Of a stretch of 64,000 nt of DNA, positions 17,139 to 26,060 are shown one piece after another. Source of the stretch: CAIXPS01 sp034430115 (GTDB taxonomy: Bacteria > Chloroflexota > Anaerolineae > J036 > Brachytrichaceae); NCBI GenBank assembly GCA_034430115.1, contig DAOUFG010000078.1:10606-74605 (forward strand), written 5' to 3'. The notes under the pieces were generated by a model. The model saw only the letters and a program-made list of their open reading frames with translations. It did no database searches and was not told the origin of the DNA. Position 1 is the first letter of the stretch. Every line of letters begins with the position of its first letter. Both the position numbers and the translations under genes were made by a program.

Positions 17139-18708
17139 TAATACGCTGCAAAGCTTGTTGTACATTTGCTTGAAAATGATTCTTGTCGTATTTTCGACTG
17201 TCGTGGAGAGCCGTGTCTGCCATTTTTTCACGCAATATCGGCTGTTCAATTAACGATTTTGTATAACCTTTTAACTCCCTAATACTATTCCACAAAAATC
17301 CATTGTATCCATGTCGCACGATTTCTGGTTGTCCGCCCCTGGCAATTACAACCGGCACACAGCCGGATGCCATAGCCTCCACGGTGGTAATGCCAAAATG
17401 TTCAAACTTTATTGGTTCTCGGTTTTCATCTTCTCCAAATCCACTGGCATGCCAGTAAATTGAGCTTTGGGCATAGAGTTGTACTAATTCTTGAAACGAC
17501 ACATCTGTATGAACGACAATAGGGTATCCTCTAGCCTCTTCAATTACCCGCTGCAAATATTCCTGCTGAATAGCGCTCGGGCTTGTTCCTCCGACTAAAT
17601 GAAGTTCCCACCCCTGTAGTCCCTCGTTCAACATTTCCTTGAACGCACGAATCATCGCAAGGTGTTTCTTATTATGACTGCCCTCAAAGAATCGCCCCGC
17701 GTTGATTATCCAGGGATGTTTTTCCCCAGGCGCAAACTGATCGACATCAATCGGCGGATTCACCACGCAGCTATTATGTCCCCAATATGAGTGTATCCAA
17801 CGCTTCGTGAAATCCGATATCGCCCAAATCTCATCATATGTGTCGACGGCATCTAACAGTGAAGCAGAAGAGACTGGAGATATTCCATTCAACCTGAGTC
17901 CCCATTCCTTGAACCAATTTTCAAACAGAATCTGATAGAGCCGGTAACGAGGGTGTTCAATTTCAATATTCGACACAGCAATTTTATAAGGAGATTCTCC
18001 TTTTTGCTCCGCCGACATTTCAGCCTGCAATTGCAGATCGTGAAACTTCTGATGGATCCCCGTTGGAACAATTAACTCGCACTGTGTAAACCTGTGATTT
18101 GCAGGCAATGGAATTTGTTGAACCATCTGGCTGTCCAGGTAAACCTGCACTTGTCGTACCGCTGTGTCTTGCGATGCAATATTGAAATGTATGGAATAAG
18201 GCCTGTCACATACAGGCAGCTCGGCCTTGAGCTTAGAAGTCGCGGGTCTATACTGCTGTCCTCCTACGGTTGTCACACCAAACACGCCCTCTGTAAACGT
18301 GGGAACCATAAGCTGGCGCTTTATCTCTCTTCCAATCATGCTGCGAAATGTGGTCTGAGATGTAATTGGAAGAGGGAAGTAAACAACAAGTATGCTATGA
18401 GGTGCCTGCGAGGGCACAAGGTCAAGGTGAGATGCATTAATGAAAAGGTCATAGTTAGATGTGATCGAGCCCAACTCCATAGCGGGATGGTCGGGTATCA
18501 CAAGAAAATTAACACGCGATATTTCCACATTTAGTCTGCTACTAGCAACCTCCCTAGATACAGATGTGTGACTTATCACATCGACCGAGTGTTCTTTGCT
18601 TAGGTATTCAGCTATCGCAAGGCTATGTTTTTCCCCTCCACCCAGAGTCGATAACCAACGGTTATAAATTGCGACGCGCATCTTTTTACTCGCTATTTTT
18701 ATCCTCAA
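17131..18708 (-). CDS. GT4-type glycosyltransferase with inserted domain
   Basis: 525 residues; an alternative ATG at 18679-18681 (MRVAIYNRWLSTLGGGEKH) removes the overlap with the gene upstream and gives the usual GT4 N-terminus. The C-terminal half carries the GT4 features WIINAGRFFEGSHNKKHL and the nucleotide-sugar EX7E-like region HFGITTVEAMASGCVPVVIARGGQPE. Residues about 150-250 (after FGVTTVGGQQYRPATSK) form an extra, mostly beta-strand block not found in ordinary GT4 enzymes, perhaps a glycan-binding module. Part of a run of overlapping minus-strand glycan genes; donor and acceptor unknown. Confidence 0.85.
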   Translation of the reverse strand: MRIKIASKKMRVAIYNRWLSTLGGGEKHSLAIAEYLSKEHSVDVISHTSVSREVASSRLNVEISRVNFLVIPDHPAMELGSITSNYDLFINASHLDLVPSQAPHSILVVYFPLPITSQTTFRSMIGREIKRQLMVPTFTEGVFGVTTVGGQQYRPATSKLKAELPVCDRPYSIHFNIASQDTAVRQVQVYLDSQMVQQIPLPANHRFTQCELIVPTGIHQKFHDLQLQAEMSAEQKGESPYKIAVSNIEIEHPRYRLYQILFENWFKEWGLRLNGISPVSSASLLDAVDTYDEIWAISDFTKRWIHSYWGHNSCVVNPPIDVDQFAPGEKHPWIINAGRFFEGSHNKKHLAMIRAFKEMLNEGLQGWELHLVGGTSPSAIQQEYLQRVIEEARGYPIVVHTDVSFQELVQLYAQSSIYWHASGFGEDENREPIKFEHFGITTVEAMASGCVPVVIARGGQPEIVRHGYNGFLWNSIRELKGYTKSLIEQPILREKMADTALHDSRKYDKNHFQANVQQALQRINA

Positions 18709-20083
18709 CGAACCATCTGGAAATACTTACTTGCTTCACTTTCCGTGAAGACTGAATATGGTGACGTCTGTGAATCAACTTTGGAGCCCAACTAAAGAGA
18801 GTCACACATATATGAATTTGGATTAGCACTTGCCTAAAATACGGCCTCCATCCCTTACGTCTGTGCGAAATCATGCTCATCATATTCACAGCGTTACGAA
18901 CAACGCTCGCAGCAAAACCCAGCCAAGCGTCTCTAATTTGTGATGTTGAGCCGTTTTTGAACACCATGGCCAGCCGGTTACGCTCTGTCAGATACATGAA
19001 ACGAGGAGACCACTCTTCTGACGTACCACAATGAACATGTCGGACTACAGCCTGCGGTGAGTAAAGTACTTGCCAATTTCTCAGATGTGCCCGCCAAGAC
19101 AAATCCATGTCTTCGTAGTAAGCGAAGAAGTCATCATCCAGCAGGCCAATATCGTCTAACATTGTGCGGCGCATTAACAAACTAGCGCCACAACCAGCAA
19201 ATACATCCTCGACCTGGTTATATTGTTCTCTGTCCGTTTCATAGAATACTTCAGATCTACGCACATAGACCCCACGATCTCGCCCGTAACCACCTCGAAG
19301 GGCAACTGTTCCAGCATTTTGTACCAACGGCAGCGCAGCATTGCGCGTTGTTGCAGGTAGCGTCAAGATGTAGTCTGCTGGAACCACACTTGACACTTGT
19401 ATTTGTGCAAGTGAACTCAGTCCAGACATTATGTGCACGGGGAGATTAGTGGCACATGAGGCGGATAGTCTCAAACACAATTGCCAGGGGCCATCACCAG
19501 TGGGAATAGGAACACCCAGAAGTGCTTTTTTGTCAATCCGGCGAAATCGTTCTCCCGAGGGGAGAATTTCCCATTGACTGAAGCCTTGCAAGTACTGTAC
19601 ATGCCCTCTTGACACACCGCTATCAACGCCTGAAATGATTACGCCACAGCTTTGATCATCGCGCGCAAGCAGGCTAGCCTCAGTCTCAATTGATATCTCA
19701 AATTGGTCGTGGAATAACTGCAGATGCCCAGTAACTATCCCCGCATCTTGGTTTGCTTCTGCAACAGAAATCATGTTCTCCAGCCAATTTGATGTGACTG
19801 CTGTGTCGTTATTCAACAATACAATGTAGTCTCCACGCGCGTATTGGATAGCAGTGTTACATCCACCAGTAAATCCAAGATTAACTCGATTTACGACAAG
19901 TCGCACGCTGGGGTAATGATCTTGTACAAATTGGATCGAACCATCGCTTGATCCGTTATCCACCAGAATAATTTCGTAGCAATCTGTTGGGTAACTCTGT
20001 AGAAGTAAAGCGTCTAAGCAAGTAGCTAAATATTGCCTACCATTGAAGTTGGGGATAATCACCGATGCGAATGGTAAACTCAT
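18686..20083 (-). CDS. GT2 glycosyltransferase with inserted domain
   Basis: 465 residues. The GT-A fold starts ASVIIPNFNGRQYL, with the donor block LVDNGSSDGS, the metal-binding LLNNDTAV (DXD position) and the acceptor segment FFAYYEDMDLSWRAHLRNW near the C-terminus. Between the fourth strand and the FAGCGASLLMRR block lies an extra stretch of about 100-130 residues (from about 150 to 280), beta-rich with ADYILTLPATTRN, absent from typical family 2 enzymes. Overlaps the next upstream gene by 4 bp (ATGA). Most similar in plan to rhamnosyltransferase-type GT2 enzymes. Confidence 0.85.
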   Translation of the reverse strand: MSLPFASVIIPNFNGRQYLATCLDALLLQSYPTDCYEIILVDNGSSDGSIQFVQDHYPSVRLVVNRVNLGFTGGCNTAIQYARGDYIVLLNNDTAVTSNWLENMISVAEANQDAGIVTGHLQLFHDQFEISIETEASLLARDDQSCGVIISGVDSGVSRGHVQYLQGFSQWEILPSGERFRRIDKKALLGVPIPTGDGPWQLCLRLSASCATNLPVHIMSGLSSLAQIQVSSVVPADYILTLPATTRNAALPLVQNAGTVALRGGYGRDRGVYVRRSEVFYETDREQYNQVEDVFAGCGASLLMRRTMLDDIGLLDDDFFAYYEDMDLSWRAHLRNWQVLYSPQAVVRHVHCGTSEEWSPRFMYLTERNRLAMVFKNGSTSQIRDAWLGFAASVVRNAVNMMSMISHRRKGWRPYFRQVLIQIHICVTLFSWAPKLIHRRHHIQSSRKVKQVSISRWFVEDKNSE

Positions 20084-21540
20084 GCTTTCCCCAATGTGCG
20101 CTTAACCCAAAAGTAAAGCCGCAGTGGCAATAGGCGATGATATCGCGCAAGTGACTGTTCCAAGGCGATTCGCTCTTTAGTCTGCCTTTCCAATGCAGCG
20201 TCTCTCTCTTGAACAATTTGCGACCAATACCTATCTTTATCTTGAGCGACTCGTTGGGCCTCCGTCAAGGTTTCACGATCTGACACACGGATACGCTTTT
20301 CTCGTGATTGAGATAGAGGTTCAATTACTCGTCTATACATCAATCGGACATGCTCAAGCCCATGTTGCCAGTCATTTGCCATAAGATTCTTTAACCCAGA
20401 TGGTTCAACGAATCCGCCAAATATCGCGCTAATACCATAGCTATTCATCAATTGATAATGTGCCTGTTGATACTCTGAGGAGCCAAACCAAGGGGCAAGA
20501 GTAAGCGAGTTGGTCCGTGAAAAAATGTCCATATCTTTACGGCGACGATGATCCTGAATCAACTTCCTTTTAGTCATAATATCGTCGAAGTGATCCACTA
20601 CATCATTCATTGCCGTAATCTGCGCATGCTCGTACCAGAACATATCATATTGTAGTGGCTCTTCCTCAGAAGAAGGACGTTGCACTTTGTTCTCAAAACG
20701 GCACCGATCCATATCAACACCACTCGTTCGGGCCAGTAAATATATATGTTTAAACTGCAACATCAGAGCCAGTGGCAATATCTGATCAAGGTATCGCTGC
20801 TCATAGTTTTTTAATATGGTAAAAAGGGCATTCTTTTCTAAGATGTATGCCATCTGGGCTGGAGATTTTTTTGATGATGTGCCAAAGTGCACATGGTAGC
20901 AGATGGATTGGGGAGCGAAAAGTACTTTATATCCTAATATCCATAGCCGCCAACCTAAATCAACATCCTCGTAATAACTCCCATAGGCTTCATCAAACCC
21001 CCCTACTTCCAAGAAGATTTTTCTGCTTATTAACATCGCCCCTCCACAGGGGGCAAGTATCGCTCGTACTGTGTCATATAATGGCTTGTCCGGCTCGTGG
21101 TAACCTTCAGCCGTTGCACGGCCCAGGAATGAAATAAGTGTTCCTCCAAAGTCAATAGCCTTACCATCCCAAGTAAGGATTTTTGAGCTAGCGCATATAG
21201 CGTCTGGAGCGTTACCAAGCGCATTGACTAGTCCCAACAACCAATGCGGCTCCACTCGCATATCCGAATTCAGGAAGGCGACAAATTCACTTCCCACCTG
21301 CTCGGACGCTTTGTTGTTACCCCTACAGAATCCATAATTCTGCTCAAATGCGATGATTCGTACCTTGGGGAAGTTTTGCCGTACATATTCAACAGAACCA
21401 TCACTAGAACCGTTATCAGCTAAAACGAGTTCTACCCGATCTATGGGATATTCAAGGGCAGATAATGAAGCAAAGCACTCCTGCATGTAACGCAGGCCGT
21501 TATAGTTCAAGACAATAACACTAACTGAAGGTAGTTCCAT
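20080..21540 (-). CDS. GT2 glycosyltransferase with C-terminal coiled coil
   Basis: 486 residues. GT-A domain in residues 1-260: VSVIVLNYNGLRYM, LADNGSSDGSVEYV, FLNSDMRVEPHWL (DXD-like), LAPCGGAMLISRKIF and YYEDVDLGWRLWILGY. The second half is alpha-helical, with a charged coiled coil near residues 410-465 (SQSREKRIRVSDRETLTEAQ and onward) and a basic hydrophobic tail (LRLYFWVKRTLGKA) that may touch the membrane. Its stop overlaps the next gene's start (ATGA), so the two are translationally coupled. Substrate unknown. Confidence 0.85.
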   Translation of the reverse strand: MELPSVSVIVLNYNGLRYMQECFASLSALEYPIDRVELVLADNGSSDGSVEYVRQNFPKVRIIAFEQNYGFCRGNNKASEQVGSEFVAFLNSDMRVEPHWLLGLVNALGNAPDAICASSKILTWDGKAIDFGGTLISFLGRATAEGYHEPDKPLYDTVRAILAPCGGAMLISRKIFLEVGGFDEAYGSYYEDVDLGWRLWILGYKVLFAPQSICYHVHFGTSSKKSPAQMAYILEKNALFTILKNYEQRYLDQILPLALMLQFKHIYLLARTSGVDMDRCRFENKVQRPSSEEEPLQYDMFWYEHAQITAMNDVVDHFDDIMTKRKLIQDHRRRKDMDIFSRTNSLTLAPWFGSSEYQQAHYQLMNSYGISAIFGGFVEPSGLKNLMANDWQHGLEHVRLMYRRVIEPLSQSREKRIRVSDRETLTEAQRVAQDKDRYWSQIVQERDAALERQTKERIALEQSLARYHRLLPLRLYFWVKRTLGKA

Positions 21541-21551
21541 GAATTGCCACC

Positions 21552-22943
21552 TTACAATCCGCGAAAATATCGAATAATATGCTGCAGTAGACCATCGTTG
21601 CCACGGATATAGGACCTTCTTGATCTACCACTTGTATTTTCTGAAGAAGCGGCGTAGAACCGACGTGAATTCACATATGAACGATATGGGTCATTATTGT
21701 TGTCTTTCTCATATAACGGAGGATGCATTGACGGCTCCATTTTATCCGATGCATTATACGGAGCAGCGCAGAAATTCTGTAAACAACGAGTGGTATTAGT
21801 CCACGTCAATTGCTGTGCAACTCGCTTAAAATGAGTTACGAACTGCCCCCGTTGTATCTCGCAACTTCTAAGAATAGCATCCGCTGTGCTTTGCACGTCA
21901 CCATAATCCACTACCCATCCAAGATGCTCTCTCTCAACAATTTCACTCAACACATCTCCCCGCGTTACAATCATTGGCAAAGCAGCCCAAATATAATCAA
22001 GCAAGCGTGTTCGGAATGAATACCTCGTTTCTATATGCTCGAAATGCAAACTGACACCAATATCTGCTTCAAGCAAGTAATTTTGCCGCTCAGTATAAGG
22101 GGTCCAGTCTCTAAAAAATACTGTGGTCTCATATAACCCCAATTCTTGAGATAATGCAATTGCACGTTCAACCATATCGCCGACGACAACCGATGAATTT
22201 GGATGCCGGATCCCCATAAACACAAGCTTTACATCCTCACGATGCCCTCTAACTGACGCCATCGCGCGAATCAAAGTCAATGGGTCGAACCAGTTATATA
22301 TTCCTCCCCCCCAAACAATCACTTTATCAGATTGCCCTATCTTGGGATGCACTCCTTTCATAACGGGATTAATGTGCACTGGTGGACTATCAGGGATTCC
22401 AAATGCGACTACATCTATTAGGTGTCGAAGCGAAGGATCGTCATCATAAGTCGCCGTATTGACACGGTTAAACGCACTTAACCAACCCAGCCAATAATCT
22501 CGTTGTCGCTCGCTCGCACATAGGAAGAAATCACCCGATTTAATCAGATCAACAATGGCAGCATTTGCTTGATGTTGTACTTCCAGTCTTCTAGGGAGTG
22601 ATTGCCCTTTAAACAAAGGAAAACTCTCAAGTTGGAAAGGATCATAAAGATCAACGACAAGAGGCATTTCCAACTCCTTAAGAAAGGGGTGGGCCTGCAA
22701 CATATATCCTGAAATAATTATCACATCGTTACTATGTGCTATTACTTTCAGATTTGACGCATCATATGTCTCCAGCTTGAAGGATTGATTTACAAACGAA
22801 GCTGGGAATTGATACGGTGTGGCAAGAGTTACCTCAGCTTGATGGCTTAACACACGAGCGAATTCCCAACACCGTACTGCTGGCCCAGCCATAGAGTCAC
22901 CTATTACATCATGCGTAAGTACCAGAATTCTATGCTTTGACAT
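21552..22943 (-). CDS. GT4-type glycosyltransferase
   Basis: 463 residues with the GT-B plan: N-terminal ILVLTHDVIGDSMAGPAVRCWEFARVL, central PLVVDLYDPFQLESF, and C-terminal nucleotide-sugar half VIVWGGGIYNWFDPLTLIRA ending GVSLHFEHIETRYSFRTRLLDYIWAALPMIVT. This resembles GT4 enzymes in which the EX7E motif is replaced by a RTRxxDYIWAxLP segment. The last 60 residues are polar, low-complexity and probably disordered. First of the overlapping run, 11 bp ahead of the next GT. AT-rich relative to the genome core. Confidence 0.82.
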   Translation of the reverse strand: MSKHRILVLTHDVIGDSMAGPAVRCWEFARVLSHQAEVTLATPYQFPASFVNQSFKLETYDASNLKVIAHSNDVIIISGYMLQAHPFLKELEMPLVVDLYDPFQLESFPLFKGQSLPRRLEVQHQANAAIVDLIKSGDFFLCASERQRDYWLGWLSAFNRVNTATYDDDPSLRHLIDVVAFGIPDSPPVHINPVMKGVHPKIGQSDKVIVWGGGIYNWFDPLTLIRAMASVRGHREDVKLVFMGIRHPNSSVVVGDMVERAIALSQELGLYETTVFFRDWTPYTERQNYLLEADIGVSLHFEHIETRYSFRTRLLDYIWAALPMIVTRGDVLSEIVEREHLGWVVDYGDVQSTADAILRSCEIQRGQFVTHFKRVAQQLTWTNTTRCLQNFCAAPYNASDKMEPSMHPPLYEKDNNNDPYRSYVNSRRFYAASSENTSGRSRRSYIRGNDGLLQHIIRYFRGL

Positions 22944-23168
22944 ATATGATTCTTAGACTTCCCATTGTTCTGCCAGTCATGCTGATGGGCAACACTATCC
23001 GTCCACAAGCATCATCACACGTGGCGAGATATCTCAAGCTGGGTTCTTCGGGTATAAATTCCCCATTCACAAATCAAAGATGCTAGAGATAGGATATTGC
23101 TTCATAACAAGAAGACTCTTGCTCTACTTAGCAGATATCCTATGATAATCTCCTGTGAGAATACAGCT
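22944..23168. other. AT-rich spacer inside glycan locus
   Basis: 225 bp between two minus-strand glycosyltransferases. No open frame, RNA or palindrome is recognisable; a promoter for the run that starts at 22943 is expected here. Confidence 0.4.
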
Positions 23169-24155
23169 TCAATTCTTGAGACGTAAATGTTTATACCTCG
23201 TTGGCACTAACCATAGTGGCTCAAATGGCATTAGCATTGCATATATTGTCAATTGGGAAACCCTCTTTTCCCTGTCGAATCTTTTCATCCATATTGCGCA
23301 CAGACCTCGAACCCCCTGTATCCGACCATAGATAGCATTTGTATCACCACGTGTTAGAAGAGCATATACTATTGCCGCAAAGTCATACGCCACAATCAGC
23401 GGCAAATATAGCCAGAGTTGTGGCGTAGGGTAATTCTTTGCAATCAGCCACACCTTATTGCGTCCGAGCAAACGATTCTTGAAGGGGCTGCCCTCCCCAC
23501 CTGTTGCGGAGTGATGATGCAACACACGCGCCTGCGGCACACACAGCGCCTGCCAGCCAGCCCATTGGGCGCGCCAGGCCAGGTCCACATCCTCCAGGTA
23601 GGCAAAGAAGTCCTCATCGAAGAGACCAATCTCATCCAGCATCGCACGCCGATACAGGGCCGCCCCTGCACATGCCCCAAAGACAGGTGTAGGGTGCTTC
23701 TGGATGGCGCTGACCGGCTGTCCACCTTGCAAGTCCCAGGCGATGCCGGCGCGATCGACTGCAATGCCGGCCGAGTTGATAACCTCGGGCCGATCTGCGA
23801 ATAGCATGACGGATGCTGCCGTGCCCACGCCAGGGTTTTCGTCCAGCACTCGCACAAGCGCCTCCAGCCAACCCGCATCCGCGACCGTGTCATTATTCAA
23901 CGTGGCGACATATTCCGCGTGGCCGGCTCGGATGCCCTGATTGTTTGCCTCAGCAAATCCTCTGTTATCAGGGTTGCAAATCAGGTGCACGTTGGGGTAA
24001 CGATCTCTCAGAAACTCAACCGAGCCGTCGGTCGAGCCGTTATCCACCAGCCAAACCTGAAAATCAGCGAACGTTTGGCGTGCGAGCGCTTCCAGGCACG
24101 GAGCAAGGTATTTCAATCCATTCCAGTTTACGATGACGACGTCAACAGATGGCAT
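23169..24155 (-). CDS. GT2 glycosyltransferase (rhamnosyltransferase-like)
   Basis: 328 residues, compact GT2 enzyme: VDVVIVNWNGLKYLAPCLEAL, VDNGSTDGSVEFL, TLNNDTVADAGWL, FGACAGAALYRRAML and FFAYLEDVDLAWRAQWAGW. The last 70 residues contain one hydrophobic segment (LYLPLIVAYDFAAIVYALL) and a basic amphipathic stretch suited to membrane contact. The coding sequence for residues 1-230 is GC-rich with core-genome codon use, while the 3' end (23169 to about 23450) is distinctly AT-richer, suggesting a recombination junction inside the gene. Confidence 0.85.
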   Translation of the reverse strand: MPSVDVVIVNWNGLKYLAPCLEALARQTFADFQVWLVDNGSTDGSVEFLRDRYPNVHLICNPDNRGFAEANNQGIRAGHAEYVATLNNDTVADAGWLEALVRVLDENPGVGTAASVMLFADRPEVINSAGIAVDRAGIAWDLQGGQPVSAIQKHPTPVFGACAGAALYRRAMLDEIGLFDEDFFAYLEDVDLAWRAQWAGWQALCVPQARVLHHHSATGGEGSPFKNRLLGRNKVWLIAKNYPTPQLWLYLPLIVAYDFAAIVYALLTRGDTNAIYGRIQGVRGLCAIWMKRFDREKRVSQLTIYAMLMPFEPLWLVPTRYKHLRLKN

Positions 24156-24442
24156 ATATTTCCTTCAGGGGATGAGTATAATCTCAAAGTCACATAGACC
24201 ATCAATAGAAGGTTAGCACCTATTCAAAGCCACATTTGGTCTGCGCGCAACGTCTAGCTTGCACAAACCGTGAGATGAGCAGCAGCACTTCAACGCTACG
24301 CACAGGCCATGTACACACTGATTCACTTCATGTATCTTGAGCCGTCATCGCGCGTGCTTCTACCGGCGGCCATCTGAAATTACCATACCTACCAAGATCA
24401 CATAAACTAAATCTGATATTGATTGAACGGAAAGAGGAACAC
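24156..24442. other. Divergent spacer without a recognisable gene
   Basis: 287 bp between a minus-strand GT2 gene and the plus-strand epimerase gene. No RNA motif or strong palindrome was found; promoters for both genes are expected. AGAGGA just before 24443 serves as the epimerase ribosome binding site. Confidence 0.4.
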
Positions 24443-25471
24443 ATGAAAACCTTTATTACGGGAGGAGTCGGGTTCATTGGCTGCAACATGGCAGCACGAT
24501 TCCTCAAGCGGGGCGACCAGGTCACCATCTTCGACAACCTCTCTCGCCCTCGCACCGACAATAACCTAAGCTGGCTAAAGCAGCAGTTCGGCGAGGACTG
24601 TCTGCACTTCGTCAAAGGGGACGTGCGGGATTTCGAGGCGCTCTCGCAGGCCGTGAGCAGCGCCGCCCCCGACCTGCTGGTGCACCTTGCCAGCCAGGTG
24701 GCCGTCACCACCTCCGTGAAGGACCCACGCGAGGATTTTGAAATCAACGCGCTGGGCACCTTCAACGTGCTGGAGGCCGCTCGCGCTCAGAGCACCCCAC
24801 CGGCGGTATTCTTCGCCTCCACAAACAAGGTGTATGGCGGCATGGAAGACGTCGCCGTTGTAGAGGGAGAGACGCGTTACCGCTATCGCGATTTGCCCCT
24901 AGGGGTGAGCGAACAACAGCCACTGGACTTCCACTCTCCCTATGGCTGCTCCAAAGGCACCGGCGATCAATACGTGCGTGACTACGCACGCATCTACGGC
25001 ATGCGCACGGTCGTCTTCCGCCAGAGCTGCATCTATGGTGAACGCCAGTTCGGCGTGGAAGATCAGGGCTGGGTGGCACACTTCATCATCGCCGCTGCGA
25101 TGAAGCGCTCGATCAATATCTATGGCGACGGCAAACAGGTACGTGACCTGCTATACGTGCAGGACCTGATCAACGCCTACGAGTCGGCCTGGCAACAATT
25201 GGATAAAGCCAGCGGCCAGGTGTTCAACGTGGGCGGCGGCATGGCAAACACACTCTCCATCTGGGCGGAATTCGGCCCGCTATTGGAGCAGATGGCAGGC
25301 CACCCCATCCCCATCCATCGGGGGGACTGGCGCCCCGGCGACCAGCCCGTATTCATCAGCGACAACAGCAAAGCTAAACGCGTATTAGGCTGGGAACCTC
25401 ACGTTTCGGTAAAAGAAGGTGTACAGAAGCTGTGGGATTGGGTCAGTTCCAATCCAGACCTGTTCAAGTGA
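24443..25471 (+). CDS. NAD-dependent epimerase, CDP-paratose 2-epimerase-like
   Basis: 342 residues of the extended short-chain dehydrogenase family: TFITGGVGFIGCNMAARF, STNKVYGGMEDVAVVE and catalytic YGCSKGTGDQYVRDYARIYG. The STNKVYG block and SKGTGDQY are characteristic of CDP-paratose 2-epimerase (RfbE/Tyv), which makes CDP-tyvelose. The other CDP-sugar genes (rfbF, rfbG, rfbS) are absent from the window, so the sugar made is uncertain. Start at the ATG 24443 by AGAGG spacing. Followed by a strong terminator. Confidence 0.82.
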   Translation: MKTFITGGVGFIGCNMAARFLKRGDQVTIFDNLSRPRTDNNLSWLKQQFGEDCLHFVKGDVRDFEALSQAVSSAAPDLLVHLASQVAVTTSVKDPREDFEINALGTFNVLEAARAQSTPPAVFFASTNKVYGGMEDVAVVEGETRYRYRDLPLGVSEQQPLDFHSPYGCSKGTGDQYVRDYARIYGMRTVVFRQSCIYGERQFGVEDQGWVAHFIIAAAMKRSINIYGDGKQVRDLLYVQDLINAYESAWQQLDKASGQVFNVGGGMANTLSIWAEFGPLLEQMAGHPIPIHRGDWRPGDQPVFISDNSKAKRVLGWEPHVSVKEGVQKLWDWVSSNPDLFK

Positions 25472-25502
25472 CGTCCCCGCCTCGTCCGCACGTAACCAGG
25501 GG

Positions 25503-25536
25503 CCTCCGGCAAGCACAACGTTTGCCGGAGGTTTTT
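25503..25536 (+). terminator. Rho-independent terminator of the epimerase gene
   Basis: Stem CCTCCGGCAA (25503-25512) pairs exactly with TTGCCGGAGG (25522-25531), followed by TTTTT. It closes the plus-strand glycan gene. Confidence 0.9.
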
Positions 25537-25551
25537 GTTTCACATGAAACA
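25536..25551. promoter_or_regulatory. parS-like site, one mismatch
   Basis: TGTTTCACATGAAACA is a perfect palindrome that differs at one base from the ParB-binding parS consensus TGTTTCACGTGAAACA. A consensus copy starts 32 bp further on. Confidence 0.65.
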
Positions 25552-25567
25552 TCGAAGGGCCTACGGA

Positions 25568-25583
25568 TGTTTCACGTGAAACA
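25568..25583. promoter_or_regulatory. parS site (ParB binding), exact consensus
   Basis: TGTTTCACGTGAAACA matches the 16-bp bacterial parS consensus exactly. It is in a gene-free stretch between the epimerase terminator and tRNA-Arg. parS sites usually lie in the origin-proximal part of the chromosome. Confidence 0.75.
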
Positions 25584-25635
25584 GCATCAGGCGCGCAGCA
25601 GGGAATCAGGAATAGCAGGGGGGGGGGATAAAAAG

Positions 25636-25709
25636 CGCGCCTAGCAGGATTTGAACCCACAACCCCTTGATCCGAAGTCAAGTGCTCTATCCAGTTGAGC
25701 TATAGGCGC
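25636..25709 (-). tRNA. tRNA-Arg (anticodon TCG)
   Basis: On the minus strand the acceptor arm GCGCCTA pairs with TAGGCGC, the D arm contains TAGCTCAACTGGATAGAGCA, the anticodon stem-loop is CTTGA-CTTCGGA-TCAAG (anticodon TCG, reads CGA/CGN), and the T arm carries GGTTCAAATCC. Discriminator G; the CCA tail is not encoded. CTTTTT follows the 3' end and may end transcription. A run of ten G residues lies at 25618-25627. Confidence 0.95.
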
Positions 25710-25732
25710 GAATTGGGCAAATTATACTGCAA

Positions 25733-25761
25733 TTGACATGCCCGCGCTATGCCTGTATGAT
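25733..25761 (+). promoter_or_regulatory. Sigma-70-type promoter upstream of SRP RNA
   Basis: -35 TTGACA (25733-25738), 17-bp spacer, -10 TATGAT (25756-25761). Predicted start near 25768, about 90 bp before the SRP S-domain helix, pointing to a longer RNA. Confidence 0.7.
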
Positions 25762-25857
25762 CTGTAAGCTAACCAGTTAGACAAACTGCCCTGGTCTTCC
25801 AGTGATGAAGTTCAAGTTTGTTGAGAGGTGAGCCAAAACATGAGGACAAGTTGGTGT

Positions 25858-25978
25858 GGTTGACTGTGTTGCTGGGTCTTGTGCGGCGGAAGCCTTCGAA
25901 CCCCGCCAGGATCGGAAGGTAGCAACGGTAAGGAGTCACTTCTGGGTGTCACAGGGGTGCCTGGCAACACAGTCAACC
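25858..25978 (+). ncRNA. ffs: Signal recognition particle RNA (S domain)
   Basis: The conserved Ffh-binding loop region CAGGATCGGAAGGTAGCAAC (25909-25928 approx.) is enclosed by a long helix: GGTTGACTGTGTTGC at 25858-25872 pairs exactly with GCAACACAGTCAACC at 25964-25978. The helix can be extended outward by G-U pairs to about 25850/25986. It recruits Ffh to target membrane proteins cotranslationally. Whether the gene includes an Alu-type domain is treated as a finding. Confidence 0.92.
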
Positions 25979-26060
25979 GCATCAGCACCCGGCCTAAGGT
26001 TCATCTATCCATCAACAAGATAATGGCACATTGCTCGTGGTGCAAACTCGCTAGCTCAAT

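Noticed and set aside
23169..25471. Complete CDP-tyvelose pathway
   Set aside because: Only the epimerase-like gene is present; the other CDP-sugar genes are not in the window.
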